Shown here piece after piece: positions 37,518 to 46,425 of a stretch of DNA of 64,000 nucleotides. Both the position numbers and the translations under genes were made by a program. Source of the DNA: an uncultured Tropicimonas sp. (lineage in GTDB: Bacteria > Pseudomonadota > Alphaproteobacteria > Rhodobacterales > Rhodobacteraceae); contig CANMIP010000010.1 in NCBI GenBank assembly GCA_947497945.1, forward strand, positions 62,001 through 126,000, written 5' to 3'. Position 1 is the first letter of the stretch, and every line of letters starts with the position of its first letter. The notes under the pieces were generated by a model that was not told the origin of the DNA, ran no database searches, and saw nothing but the letters and a program-made list of their open reading frames with translations.

Positions 37518-37732
37518 TCACAATCGATCCTCCCGGACGCGATGCCGAGCGCAGAGGGGCAGGCTGGTGGCCTCACCCGATGAAGCCGGCCCTTGCGGGA
37601 CGAAGGCCGGGTGTTGCGCCGCCATGTGAACGGATCCGGAGGGGGGAGGGGAGGGTGCCAGGCTCCCGTTGGGAACGGTCCGCAGGTATGTTCCTTGTGA
37701 CCGGAAAGCCGGGATCGACGGGGACACCCGGC

Positions 37733-40700
37733 CTAGACGCGCGCTCTTTCGTCTTCCAGCCTCCGGGCCGCCTTTCCGGGCGCGCCTCCGAGGGGGGCGA
37801 TCAGGCGGTAGAAGACCGGCGTCAGGAACAGGGTAAACACTGTCGCAAATCCGAGCCCGCCGACGATGACCCAGCCCACGGCCTCGCGGGCTTCGGCTCC
37901 GGCGCCCGAGGCGAGCACCAGGGGCAATCCGCCGAACACCGTGGAGACGGCCGTCATCATCACCGGGCGCACACGCAGGCGTACGGCGTCCCGGATCGCG
38001 GTGTCGATATCCAGCCCGCCTTCCCGCAGCTGGTTGGCAAACTCGACGATCAGGATGCCGTTCTTGGCCATGATGCCGATCAGGATCACCAGCCCGATCT
38101 GGCTGTAATAGTTGAGCGTGCCGCCGGTGAGCCAGATAGCCATGACCGCCGCGCCCAGCCCGAATGGGACCGTGAGCATGATCACCGCCGCCGAGGCAAA
38201 GCTCTCGAACTGGGCGGCCAGGACGAGCAACACGACAAGAAGCGCAATGGCGAAGACCTGCAGCGTTCCGGACTGGCTCTCCTCCAGCGTGGCCGCTTCC
38301 CCCATGAAGATCAGGCGCGCGCCGTCGGGCAGCACCTCCGCCGCGATCTCTTCCAGACGATTGGCAGCCTGGCCGAGGCTCACGCCCGGCCCGAGATTGG
38401 CCTCGCCGCCGACGGCGCGGGCGCGTTCCTCGCGCGCAAGGCTGGAGGCGGTGGATGTCTGGGTCAGGGTCACGACGGAAGAGAGCGGGACGAAGCTGCC
38501 GTCCTGGCTGCGGGCATGGACATTCTCGATATCGGAGGGGTCGACGATCGGCTTGCCGCCGGGGACGATCCGGATGTCGGTCTCGGTGCCTTCGACGAAG
38601 ACTTCTGCCGCGACGATGCCGGTTGTCAGCGCATTGATGACGGTGGCGATGCTGGCCGGGTCAAGGCCAAGCTCGGTGGCCATTTCCCGGTCGATCTCCA
38701 CGCTCAGCAGCGGGGTGGTCGCATCATAGGAGAGCCGCGGGTTGGTGAAGGTCGGATCGTCCTCCATCGCGTCCACAAGCGCGTCGCCCTGTTCGGCGAG
38801 GCGGTCATATTCACTGCCCAGCACGGCGAATTGCAGCCCGCGCCCGGCGCCGCGGATGCCCAGCGAATTGGGCGAGATCGTGAAGACGGACATGCCGGGG
38901 ATGCGGGCGAGCTTGGGGGTGAGCTCGGCAAGAATCTCCTGCTGGCTGCGGGGCCGGTCTTCCCAGTCGGCCAGCCGTGAGATGATGAAGGCGCTCGAAT
39001 TTCCACCCGCCCCGACAAGGGCTTGCACAACCTCGATCTCGCCGCTCTCGACATAGGGTTGCAACAGCGCCTCGACCTTCTCGACCTGGGCGCCGGTGAA
39101 GGCGAGGCTGGAGCCCGCGGGCGCCGAGCCCCGGATCATGAACATGCCACGGTCTTCCGGCGGGGTGAGCGTCGAGGAGAGATTGGCGAAGGTGCCGGCG
39201 GAAAAGATGGCAAAGGCGATGGCGATGCCGATCGTGACGGCAGGGTAGGCCAATGTGCGGTCCACCAGCCAGAGGTAGAGGCCGGACAGACCGCTGCGGG
39301 AGCGTTTCTCGTCCGCTTCCTCCGTCGCCTGGCCGGTGCGGCCGGGGTCCAGCGTTGCGGCCATGACCGGGGCGAGCGTAAGCGCCACGAAGGAGGACAG
39401 GGCCACGCAGAAGGCGAGCACGAAACCGAACTCGGCAAAGATGCCGCCCGCCTGCCCGGGGAGGAAGGAGATCGGGATGAAGACGGCGGCGAGGGTTGCC
39501 GTGGTCGAGATCACCGCGAAGAAGACCTCGTTGGTGCCAGTGGCCGCGGCGACATGCGGACCGAGGCCCTGGTGCCGTCGCCGCACGATGTTCTCGATCA
39601 CGACGATGGCGTCATCGACCACCATGCCGGTGGCCAGCACCAGCGCCAGAAGGGTTATGGTGTTGATGGAGAAGCCGGCCATCCAGGCCGCGGCAATGGC
39701 GCCAATCAGCGAGACCGGGATGGTCACGGTGGGGATCAGCGTGGCCCGCCAGGAGCGCAGGAACAAAAAGATCACCCCGATCACGATCAGCACGGCCAGC
39801 CCGATCGAGGTTGTGACCTCGGCAATGGAATGCTCGATGAAGATCCCGTCATCGGAGACGATGACCAGCTGCACATCCTCGGGAAAATCCGCCTGCATCC
39901 GCTCGACCTCGGCGCGCACCTGCTGCGAGATTGTCAGGGTGTTGCCGAGGGACTGGCGCACGATGGCCAGCCCGACAGTGCTCTGCCCGGCGACCCGGGC
40001 GACGATGTCACGCTCCTTGGCGGTGAGCTGCACGAAGGCCACGTCGCCCACCCTGGTATAGGGGTCGATGCGCAACTCGGAGATGATATCGGCGGTGACC
40101 GTCGGGTCCGAATTGCGCAGAAGCACCGTCTGGCTGCCGGATTCGAGATCGCCGAGGGCGGTGTCGATGCGCAGCGTCCGCAGCGCGGCCTCCACATCGG
40201 CAATCTCCAGCCCGCGTCCGACCAGCCCGTTCAGGTTGACCTCGATGCGGAACTCGTCCTGCTGTTCGCCCATGATCTGGACCTCGGCCACGCCGTCGAT
40301 GGCCGAAAGCCGGTCGGAGACCAGCCCTTCGGCAAGGTCGGTCAACTCGACCATCGGCGCGGCGCCCATCAGGGCAAGGCGGATGATCGGGTCGGCGTCG
40401 GAATCGTTCTTGGTGATGGTGGGGTCGTCGATCCCCTCGGGCAGGTTGCGCTCGGTGCGTGAGATGATCTCGCGCACCTCGTTGGCGGCAACGTCGATAT
40501 CGGTGCTGTCGGTCAGCTCGATGGTCAGGCGGCTGGAGCCGTAGCTGGAGGTCGAGGAGACGGATTTCAGCCCGTCCAGCTGCGCCAGCGCGTCCTCGAT
40601 CACCTCGGTGACCTCGGTGTCCATGGTTTCGGGCGCCGCCCCCTCCCAGGTGACGCGGACCGAGACGATGGGCTGGTCCACATCCGGCATCTCGCGCACC

Positions 40701-40819
40701 TCGACGGCCGAGAAGGCCGCGAGCCCGGCAATCGCGATCAGCAGGTTGAGGACAATGGCCAGGATCGGGCGCGAGACGAAGAGATCCGCCAGCCCGGCGC
40801 GGAGCTTTCTGTGCGGCAT
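37733..40819 (-). CDS. RND-family efflux transporter (HAE1-like)
   Basis: This 1028-residue inner-membrane pump has the RND repeat plan: a first helix after LFVSRPILAIVLNLLIAIAG, two large periplasmic domains, and twelve helices. TM4 carries the proton-relay pair in GMVVDDAIVVIENIVRRRH. FLPGQAGGIFAEFGFVLAFC and PFGLGAAVMAIWLTGGTLNY are typical of the hydrophobe/multidrug group. ATG 40819 overlaps the stop of the upstream fusion-protein gene. An outer-membrane channel gene is not in the window. Confidence 0.93.
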   Translation of the reverse strand: MPHRKLRAGLADLFVSRPILAIVLNLLIAIAGLAAFSAVEVREMPDVDQPIVSVRVTWEGAAPETMDTEVTEVIEDALAQLDGLKSVSSTSSYGSSRLTIELTDSTDIDVAANEVREIISRTERNLPEGIDDPTITKNDSDADPIIRLALMGAAPMVELTDLAEGLVSDRLSAIDGVAEVQIMGEQQDEFRIEVNLNGLVGRGLEIADVEAALRTLRIDTALGDLESGSQTVLLRNSDPTVTADIISELRIDPYTRVGDVAFVQLTAKERDIVARVAGQSTVGLAIVRQSLGNTLTISQQVRAEVERMQADFPEDVQLVIVSDDGIFIEHSIAEVTTSIGLAVLIVIGVIFLFLRSWRATLIPTVTIPVSLIGAIAAAWMAGFSINTITLLALVLATGMVVDDAIVVIENIVRRRHQGLGPHVAAATGTNEVFFAVISTTATLAAVFIPISFLPGQAGGIFAEFGFVLAFCVALSSFVALTLAPVMAATLDPGRTGQATEEADEKRSRSGLSGLYLWLVDRTLAYPAVTIGIAIAFAIFSAGTFANLSSTLTPPEDRGMFMIRGSAPAGSSLAFTGAQVEKVEALLQPYVESGEIEVVQALVGAGGNSSAFIISRLADWEDRPRSQQEILAELTPKLARIPGMSVFTISPNSLGIRGAGRGLQFAVLGSEYDRLAEQGDALVDAMEDDPTFTNPRLSYDATTPLLSVEIDREMATELGLDPASIATVINALTTGIVAAEVFVEGTETDIRIVPGGKPIVDPSDIENVHARSQDGSFVPLSSVVTLTQTSTASSLAREERARAVGGEANLGPGVSLGQAANRLEEIAAEVLPDGARLIFMGEAATLEESQSGTLQVFAIALLVVLLVLAAQFESFASAAVIMLTVPFGLGAAVMAIWLTGGTLNYYSQIGLVILIGIMAKNGILIVEFANQLREGGLDIDTAIRDAVRLRVRPVMMTAVSTVFGGLPLVLASGAGAEAREAVGWVIVGGLGFATVFTLFLTPVFYRLIAPLGGAPGKAARRLEDERARV

Positions 40820-41937
40820 CAGTTCGCGCCCCTGGCGGTGGTCACCTTCGCACCCTCGCGCAGCTTCTGCACGCCTTCGACCACGACCTGCGCGCCCTCG
40901 GCCAGCTCGGCCTCGAGCCAGACCACGTCGTTCTGGCGATTGCGGATCGCAACCGGTTCCGGGCGGACCAAGCCGTCCTCGACGACCCAGACCGAGGCGC
41001 CGTTGCGGCTCCATGTGATCGCATTGGCCGGAACAGAGGGCAGGGCCGGGTTCTCATGCGCCAGGATCACGGTGAAGATCAAGCCGGGCAGCATCAGCCC
41101 ATCGGCATTGTCGACACCGGCGCGCACCTTGATCGTCCGCGTCGTGCTGTCGATGCGGCCGTCATATCCCTCGACGACGCCTTCGAAGACGCGCCCCGGC
41201 AGCGAGCCCGTGGCCAGCCGGACAGGCTGGCCGACCTGCACGATGCCCGCGGCGCGGTCCGGCAGGCCGAACTCGATGCTCAGGGAGGAATGATCGGTGA
41301 TCCGCACCACCTCCGCGGCGGCGCCGAGATACACGCCCGGCTCCACATCCGTCAGCCCCAGCGTGCCGGAGATCGGCGCGCGAATGGTCTTCTGTTCAAG
41401 GTCGTATTCGGCCTTGGCCAGCGTTGCCTCGGCGATCTCGACCTGGGTTTCCGCTTCCGTCAGCGCGACCTCGGAGATGACACCGCTATTGGCCTGCCGG
41501 AGCGCGGTGTAGCGTTCCAGTGCCGATCGTGCCTCCGACAGGCTGGCCTGCGCACTGCGCAGCTGGATCCGTTCGACCTGATCGTCGAGCGACACCAGCG
41601 CATCGCCGGCCTCGACCGCCTGGTTGGCCCCGAAATGCAGCTGAGTCACCTTGCCCGCGACCTTGGTCTCGACATTGACGCTGGCCTGCGCCCTGGCGGT
41701 GCCGACCGAGCGGAAGATATCCATGAAGGGCGATGTCTCGACCGCCGCAATGGTCACGACGGTCGCACCGTCTCCGGGCCCGCGCCCGCGTGGCCCCGCC
41801 GATGGCGGACCGCCGGCAGTGTCCGAGACGGGGGGCGATCCCGCGCCATCCGGGTCACGCCCCGGAATGCCGAAGGTCAGGCCCCAGGCTACCGCGACGA
41901 TGATCAGCCCTGCCAGGACGGACATGATTTGCTTCAC
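40819..41937 (-). CDS. RND efflux membrane fusion protein
   Basis: This 372-residue periplasmic adaptor has one N-terminal membrane anchor (IMSVLAGLIIVAVAWGLTFG). The lipoyl halves lie near VAGKVTQLHFGANQAVEAGD and IRAPISGTLGLTDVEPGVYL, separated by a short coiled-coil hairpin, followed by beta-barrel and membrane-proximal domains. The GTG start at 41937 has GGGGAGA seven bases upstream; an ATG four codons later is the alternative. It forms a two-gene operon with the pump. Confidence 0.9.
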   Translation of the reverse strand: MKQIMSVLAGLIIVAVAWGLTFGIPGRDPDGAGSPPVSDTAGGPPSAGPRGRGPGDGATVVTIAAVETSPFMDIFRSVGTARAQASVNVETKVAGKVTQLHFGANQAVEAGDALVSLDDQVERIQLRSAQASLSEARSALERYTALRQANSGVISEVALTEAETQVEIAEATLAKAEYDLEQKTIRAPISGTLGLTDVEPGVYLGAAAEVVRITDHSSLSIEFGLPDRAAGIVQVGQPVRLATGSLPGRVFEGVVEGYDGRIDSTTRTIKVRAGVDNADGLMLPGLIFTVILAHENPALPSVPANAITWSRNGASVWVVEDGLVRPEPVAIRNRQNDVVWLEAELAEGAQVVVEGVQKLREGAKVTTARGAN

Positions 41938-42381
41938 TTGCGCGTCTCCCCACCTCTCGGTGATTTCGAAGCGGGCGGATCTCCCGCCCTTCAGGCCTTC
42001 ATACGGAGCCGCGTCGCGGTTCCGTCGTTGAATGCGTGAGGCAAATCCGTGCGGCCTCGTGGTGCCACCTATAGCGGGGCTCCGGCGGGCACTCCATAAT
42101 GAGTCACTCGGAGCAGGAAGTAAGCAGGGGGCGCCGGACGGCCCGGAACCGACGGGGGTGGGACCTTCCGGGACGTTGCGTGTTGTGCCTGTTCCGGCTG
42201 GGTGGGGAAGGGGCAGGGCATCAAGCCGCCCTGCACTCCAACTGGGCGAGCCCGTCACGGACATCAATCGAGCAAGGGCGAGAGTTCTCCCTCGACGGTA
42301 TTGCTTCTGGCGGGGAGGACGGGGTTGCTGCTGTCGCCATGAGTGTGACAACGCGCAGGCAGACCGAAGCCGGGGCAGCGG
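41938..42381. other. Intergenic region without recognised gene
   Basis: These 444 bases lie between the peroxiredoxin gene and the efflux operon, both on the minus strand. Open frames on the plus strand (about 42030-42580) are Arg/Gly-rich and do not look like proteins. The efflux promoter should be here; no regulator gene is adjacent. Confidence 0.4.
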
Positions 42382-42909
42382 CTAGCGGGATCGCAACCAG
42401 GCCAGCAACGTGTTCGCGTCCGATACCTGCACCGGAACGCCCGGGGGATTGTCCTGAAATCCGGGTTCCGCGAAGAGTTTGCGGATCTCTCCATCCTCGA
42501 CATACATGGAATAGCGCCAACTGCGGTGCCCCATGCCCTGATCGCTCCGGCTCACCAGCATTCCCATTCCCTCGCTGAAGTTGCCGTTTCCGTCCGGCAG
42601 CATCGACACCTTCTCGATCCCCAGCTGTCTTGACCATTGATGCATGACGAAAGCGTCGTTGACCGACAGGCAGACCACGTCGTCAATGCCAAGGGCCATG
42701 AATTCGTCATACATGGCCTCGAACCCGGGAAGATGGCTCTCGGAGCAGGCGGGCGTGAAGGCTCCGGGCAGGGCGAAGAGCACGATACGACGATCCGCAA
42801 AGACGCTCCGGGACGAAACCTCTTTCCATTCGAACGGGTTCGGTCCCGCCAGGGCATCGTTTCGAACGCGTGTGTGAAAGACCGTCTCGGGGACGCGTTT
42901 GGGATGCAT
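42382..42909 (-). CDS. Peroxiredoxin, Prx5/redoxin type
   Basis: This 175-residue thiol peroxidase has the active-site motif PGAFTPACSESHLPGF, with peroxidatic Cys55, then VVCLSVNDAFVMHQWSRQLG and a C-terminal ADANTLLAWL-like end (SDANTLLAWLRSR). The arrangement matches the Prx5 group that reduces H2O2 and alkyl peroxides using glutaredoxin or thioredoxin. It has no fused glutaredoxin domain. It stands alone on the minus strand. Confidence 0.92.
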   Translation of the reverse strand: MHPKRVPETVFHTRVRNDALAGPNPFEWKEVSSRSVFADRRIVLFALPGAFTPACSESHLPGFEAMYDEFMALGIDDVVCLSVNDAFVMHQWSRQLGIEKVSMLPDGNGNFSEGMGMLVSRSDQGMGHRSWRYSMYVEDGEIRKLFAEPGFQDNPPGVPVQVSDANTLLAWLRSR

Positions 42910-43514
42910 CGTTATCTCCTGTCAATGGAACGGCTTTCGAAGCCGCGCCAGCCCTGTTTGACCCCGTGCCGCAAGACCGGACACGGAGTTCGCCGCAGAC
43001 TGTTCCGATCCGCGGCTCTTTCATCATCACCGTCTTCCGCCTTCCTGCAAACCCCCCGATGGACACAGTGCGGCGAGCTTGCCAGCGTCTGCCGGTCCCG
43101 GCGGGCAGGCGCCTTGCCACCCGCAGACAGGCTTGAACCTCGTTTGGCCGGGCCGGGACAATGGGCAGATCACAGGTAGTTTGGCGTCACTCCACCGGCA
43201 GGCGCTGGCCCGGCCGCCGGTGTGGGGCGCGACATCCGCTGGGAACCGCCGCGCCATCCTCTGGTCTGGCGCCAATGTCCTTTGCAACCTGTCTCCTATT
43301 GTCCGGGCTCCGGGTCGTCGCGTCCCGCGAAGGCTGCCCTTGCAGCCAATGACGGCGAAGCGTCGCCTTCCTCCCGCGCCCAGGGCCAAGGCCCACGGAC
43401 CCTGCATGGCGGCTGCTTGCCCATGTTCAGGCGAATATCCAGTGTTCCGTGGGGCGGCTGGTTTCACGCATCGATCACGATTGTCTTTGATCGGTCCTCC
43501 GGTAAGGTTGCGCC
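42910..43514. other. Intergenic region without recognised gene
   Basis: These 605 bases lie between divergent genes. Several 60-150 codon open frames exist on both strands (for example 43027-43467 minus, 43079-43546 plus), but all are low-complexity Arg/Pro/Ala/Gly and overlap one another. No RNA gene, repeat or remnant was recognised. Confidence 0.4.
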
Positions 43515-44123
43515 ATGAACAGTTTCACTCTGTCCGAGCTCCATGATTGTGTGGTCAATCGGTGGTCTCCGCAAATCGGGGACCCGACAGCGATGGGATG
43601 GTTCACGGTCGCCGCCTATTTCGCGACCGCCTGGATGTGTTTTGCCGCTGGGCGCGCGCGTGTCCAGGATCGCGGCTTCTGGGTGTTCCTGGGCCTGGTC
43701 CTCCTGCTCCTTGGCGTGAACAAGCAGTTCGATTTTCAATCCGCACTGACCGCTACCGGGAGATGTGTTTCGCAGTTGCAGGGCTGGTACGAGGAGCGCC
43801 GCCGATTTCAGTTCCTTTTCATCGTGGGTCTTCTCGTTGTGAGCGGAATTGTGTTCCTGTTCGTGATGTCGAAAATGATCGCCCGCCTGCATCGCGTCGG
43901 GGTGGCGCTTTTCGGATTTGGAGCCTTGTCCGTTTTCGTTCTCGTCCGCGCGGTCGGGTTCTATCGATTTGACGCCTTGATCGGAACGAGCCTGTTGGGT
44001 GCCCGGATGAACTGGGTCCTGGAACTTGGCGGTATTGCCTTGATCCTTCTCAACGCCGTTGTCGCGTCTTTCGGGGCACGAGACTTGCCGCGAAAGACGA
44101 AAGGGCGGGAGCAATCCTCTTAG
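43515..44123 (+). CDS. Small multi-pass membrane protein of unknown function
   Basis: This 202-residue protein has about five membrane helices (near residues 28-44, 52-67, 98-117, 128-146 and 165-183). Charged motifs between them (GVNKQFDFQSALTATGR, YEERRRFQFLF, RAVGFYRFDALIG) look conserved, as in a family of bacterial membrane proteins without known role. It is monocistronic. Confidence 0.75.
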   Translation: MNSFTLSELHDCVVNRWSPQIGDPTAMGWFTVAAYFATAWMCFAAGRARVQDRGFWVFLGLVLLLLGVNKQFDFQSALTATGRCVSQLQGWYEERRRFQFLFIVGLLVVSGIVFLFVMSKMIARLHRVGVALFGFGALSVFVLVRAVGFYRFDALIGTSLLGARMNWVLELGGIALILLNAVVASFGARDLPRKTKGREQSS

Positions 44124-44374
44124 CCCGGAGCCTCAGGGCACCGGCAGAAAGAATGCCGCCTCTGAAATCGAACGCGCGGTCTCATGTCCCGAACCGGAGC
44201 CGGAGATCGGGGCGGACCCGCCGCCCGCCCGCAAGATCGGCATCGGGCGCATCGGCGCAAGCCTCGGCAGGCCCGCGCCAACGGCATCCAAGGACTGTTT
44301 CCGCGCCGCGATTGCTCGCGCCGGCGGCGCAGGGATCGGCCATGTCCGGCACGCGCGCGTCGCCAGCGCCGGAG

Positions 44375-45247
44375 CTACCCCGCCTCGCGCAGCCGCCGGA
44401 CTAGCGAGGACGTGTCCCAGCGGCCGCCGCCGAGCTTCTGGATGTCCTTGTAGAACTGGTCGACCAGCGCGGTCACAGGCAGGCTGGCGCCGACCTCATC
44501 CGCGGTGGACAGGCAGATGCCAAGATCCTTGCGCATCCAGTCCACCGCGAAACCATGCTCGAAATGGTCTTCCAGCATGGTCTCGAACCGGTTCATCATC
44601 TGCCAGGATCCCGCCGCGCCACCGCCGATCACGTCGATCACGGCGCGCCCGTCGAGCCCCGCCTTCTCGGCGAAATGCAGCCCTTCGGAGAGCCCCTGCA
44701 CCAGCCCGGCGATGCAGATCTGGTTGACCATCTTGGTGAGCTGGCCCGCGCCGCTTTCGCCCAGCCGCCGGCAGGCCTTGGCATAGGAACCGATGATCGG
44801 CTCCGCCCGCGAGCAGGCCTCCTCGGTGCCGCCACACATCACGACAAGCTGGCCGTTCTCGGCCCCGGCCTGGCCGCCGGAGACAGGGGCGTCGACGAAG
44901 CTGACCTGCAGGGCGTCGGCGGCGGCGTACATCTCGCGGGTCACCTTTGCCGAAACGGTCGTGTGATCGACAAAGACACTGCCCGGCGCCATCGCCGCGA
45001 GCGCCCCGGCCTCGCCGGTGCAGACCTGCCGAAGATCGTCGTCATTGCCGACGCAGGCCATCACGAAATCCTGCCCCGCCGCCGCCGCGGCCGGCGTTGG
45101 CGCGGCGGTGCCGCCGAACTCGGACACCCAGTTCTCGGCCTTTTCCGCGGTGCGGTTATAGACCGTCACCGCGTGGCCCGCCTTCGCCAGGTACCCTGCC
45201 ATCGGATAGCCCATGACCCCCAGGCCGAGGAATGCAACTTTAGCCAT
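44375..45247 (-). CDS. Beta-hydroxyacid dehydrogenase (3-hydroxyisobutyrate/tartronate-semialdehyde type)
   Basis: This 290-residue NAD(P)-dependent enzyme has the Rossmann motif AFLGLGVMGYPMAGYL, substrate signature FVDAPVSGGQAGAENG and catalytic Lys in GAGQLTKMVNQ. The exact substrate (3-hydroxyisobutyrate, glycerate/tartronate semialdehyde or related) cannot be told. ATG 45247 follows GAAGGAG; an ATG 15 bases upstream is less likely. It is the last gene of the TRAP operon. Confidence 0.9.
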   Translation of the reverse strand: MAKVAFLGLGVMGYPMAGYLAKAGHAVTVYNRTAEKAENWVSEFGGTAAPTPAAAAAGQDFVMACVGNDDDLRQVCTGEAGALAAMAPGSVFVDHTTVSAKVTREMYAAADALQVSFVDAPVSGGQAGAENGQLVVMCGGTEEACSRAEPIIGSYAKACRRLGESGAGQLTKMVNQICIAGLVQGLSEGLHFAEKAGLDGRAVIDVIGGGAAGSWQMMNRFETMLEDHFEHGFAVDWMRKDLGICLSTADEVGASLPVTALVDQFYKDIQKLGGGRWDTSSLVRRLREAG

Positions 45248-45264
45248 GTCCGGCTCCTTCAATT

Positions 45265-46227
45265 TCAGAGAAGATCGCCCGGCGTGTCGCCGGCGAAAAA
45301 TGCGTCGAGATTGTCGAGGGCACGGAAGCCCATCGCGTCCCGGGTGCGCGTGGTCGCGCTGCCGATATGGGGCAGCATGAAGATGTTTTCATGCGCCGCG
45401 AAAGCCGGATTGCCGCCCGGTTCCACCTCGAAACAGTCCAGCCCGGCGGCGGCGATATGCCCGTGTGTCAGGGCGTCCAGCAAGGCCGCCTCGTCGACCA
45501 GCGCGCCGCGCGCCGTGTTGACCAGGATTGCACCGGCAGGCAGTTTCGCCAGCCGCTCCGCGTTCATCAGGTTGCTGGTCTCGGGTGTAGCGGGACAATG
45601 CAGCGACAGGAAATCCGACACCGCCAGAAGGCTTTCGAGATCGGCGTGATAGGTCGCTCCAGCTTCAAGCTCCGGAGAGAGCCGGGTCCGGTTGCAGTAG
45701 TGGACCTCCATGCCGAAGCCGCGCGCGCGCGCGGCCATGACGCGACCGACCCGTCCCATGCCGACAATGCCGATCCGCGATCCCGTCACCTGTTTGCCGA
45801 CCATGAAGGACGGGCTCCAGAAGTCCCAGGCGCCGGTGCGCACCATGCGGTCGCCGGCCACCGCGTGCCGCGCTGCGCCGAGCATCAGCAGCATCGCGAT
45901 CTCGGCAGTCGCATCGGAGAGCACGTCGGGCGTGTTGGTCACAGCGATGCCCCTGGCCTTGAGTGCGGCGAGGTCGCAATGATCCACGCCGACCGAGTGA
46001 TTGGCGAGGATCTTCAGCCGCGGATCGAGCCGCGCCACGACCTCGGCGCTGAAATGCTCCGAATGGCAGGGCATGATCGCATCGACACGGGCGCTCATGG
46101 CGACAATCTCCTCGGCGCTTGCCGGCAGGTCCGCCTCGTTCAGGATCACGTCATAGTTTTCGCGGGCCCGCGCGATCGTGGCATCGGAGACGCGCCGCGG
46201 GAGCCAGAGAACGGGCTTTTCACTCAT
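45265..46227 (-). CDS. D-isomer-specific 2-hydroxyacid dehydrogenase (glyoxylate/hydroxypyruvate reductase-like)
   Basis: This 320-residue enzyme has the NAD motif GIVGMGRVGRVMAARA, the catalytic Arg region in VNTARGALVDEAAL, Glu in CFEVEP and His in LPHIGSATTRTRDAMG. The set is diagnostic for the family. It probably reduces a 2-keto acid to a D-2-hydroxy acid or the reverse. It follows the small membrane-protein gene with a four-base overlap (ATGA). Confidence 0.92.
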   Translation of the reverse strand: MSEKPVLWLPRRVSDATIARARENYDVILNEADLPASAEEIVAMSARVDAIMPCHSEHFSAEVVARLDPRLKILANHSVGVDHCDLAALKARGIAVTNTPDVLSDATAEIAMLLMLGAARHAVAGDRMVRTGAWDFWSPSFMVGKQVTGSRIGIVGMGRVGRVMAARARGFGMEVHYCNRTRLSPELEAGATYHADLESLLAVSDFLSLHCPATPETSNLMNAERLAKLPAGAILVNTARGALVDEAALLDALTHGHIAAAGLDCFEVEPGGNPAFAAHENIFMLPHIGSATTRTRDAMGFRALDNLDAFFAGDTPGDLL

Positions 46228-46424
46228 TTCTTCGGCTTCCGGATGGCTTCTTCCCAGAAGTTGTAGAGGGCGAGACTGATCACGAACCCGGCGATGAGAG
46301 TGAAGGGCAGCCCGCCCCAGAATCCGGCGAAGCCGGTCGAGATGCTGTGGGCGAGGCCGATGATGAAGATGGCCCAGAGCGACGTGCCGATAAGGCCCAT
46401 GGTGATATTGGTCAGTCGGGACAT
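46224..46424 (-). CDS. Small two-helix membrane protein in the TRAP operon
   Basis: This 66-residue protein has two membrane helices (ITMGLIGTSLWAIFIIGLAH and LPFTLIAGFVISLALYNFW) and a basic tail. ATG 46424 follows AGGAAAC; an in-frame ATG 18 bases upstream is possible. It lies one base after the amidase gene. Its function is unknown; it may stabilise the transporter or be an accessory factor. Confidence 0.75.
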   Translation of the reverse strand: MSRLTNITMGLIGTSLWAIFIIGLAHSISTGFAGFWGGLPFTLIAGFVISLALYNFWEEAIRKPKK

Positions 46425-46425
46425 G

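Noticed and set aside
37638-37655. G-rich run GGAGGGGGGAGGGGAGGG as a possible G-quadruplex
   Set aside because: It lies in non-coding leftover sequence downstream of the efflux operon in a GC-rich genome; nothing links it to a function.
42910-43514. Possible small genes or an RNA gene in the 605-base gap
   Set aside because: Overlapping low-complexity frames on both strands, no ribosome-binding sites of note, no cloverleaf or conserved RNA structure visible.
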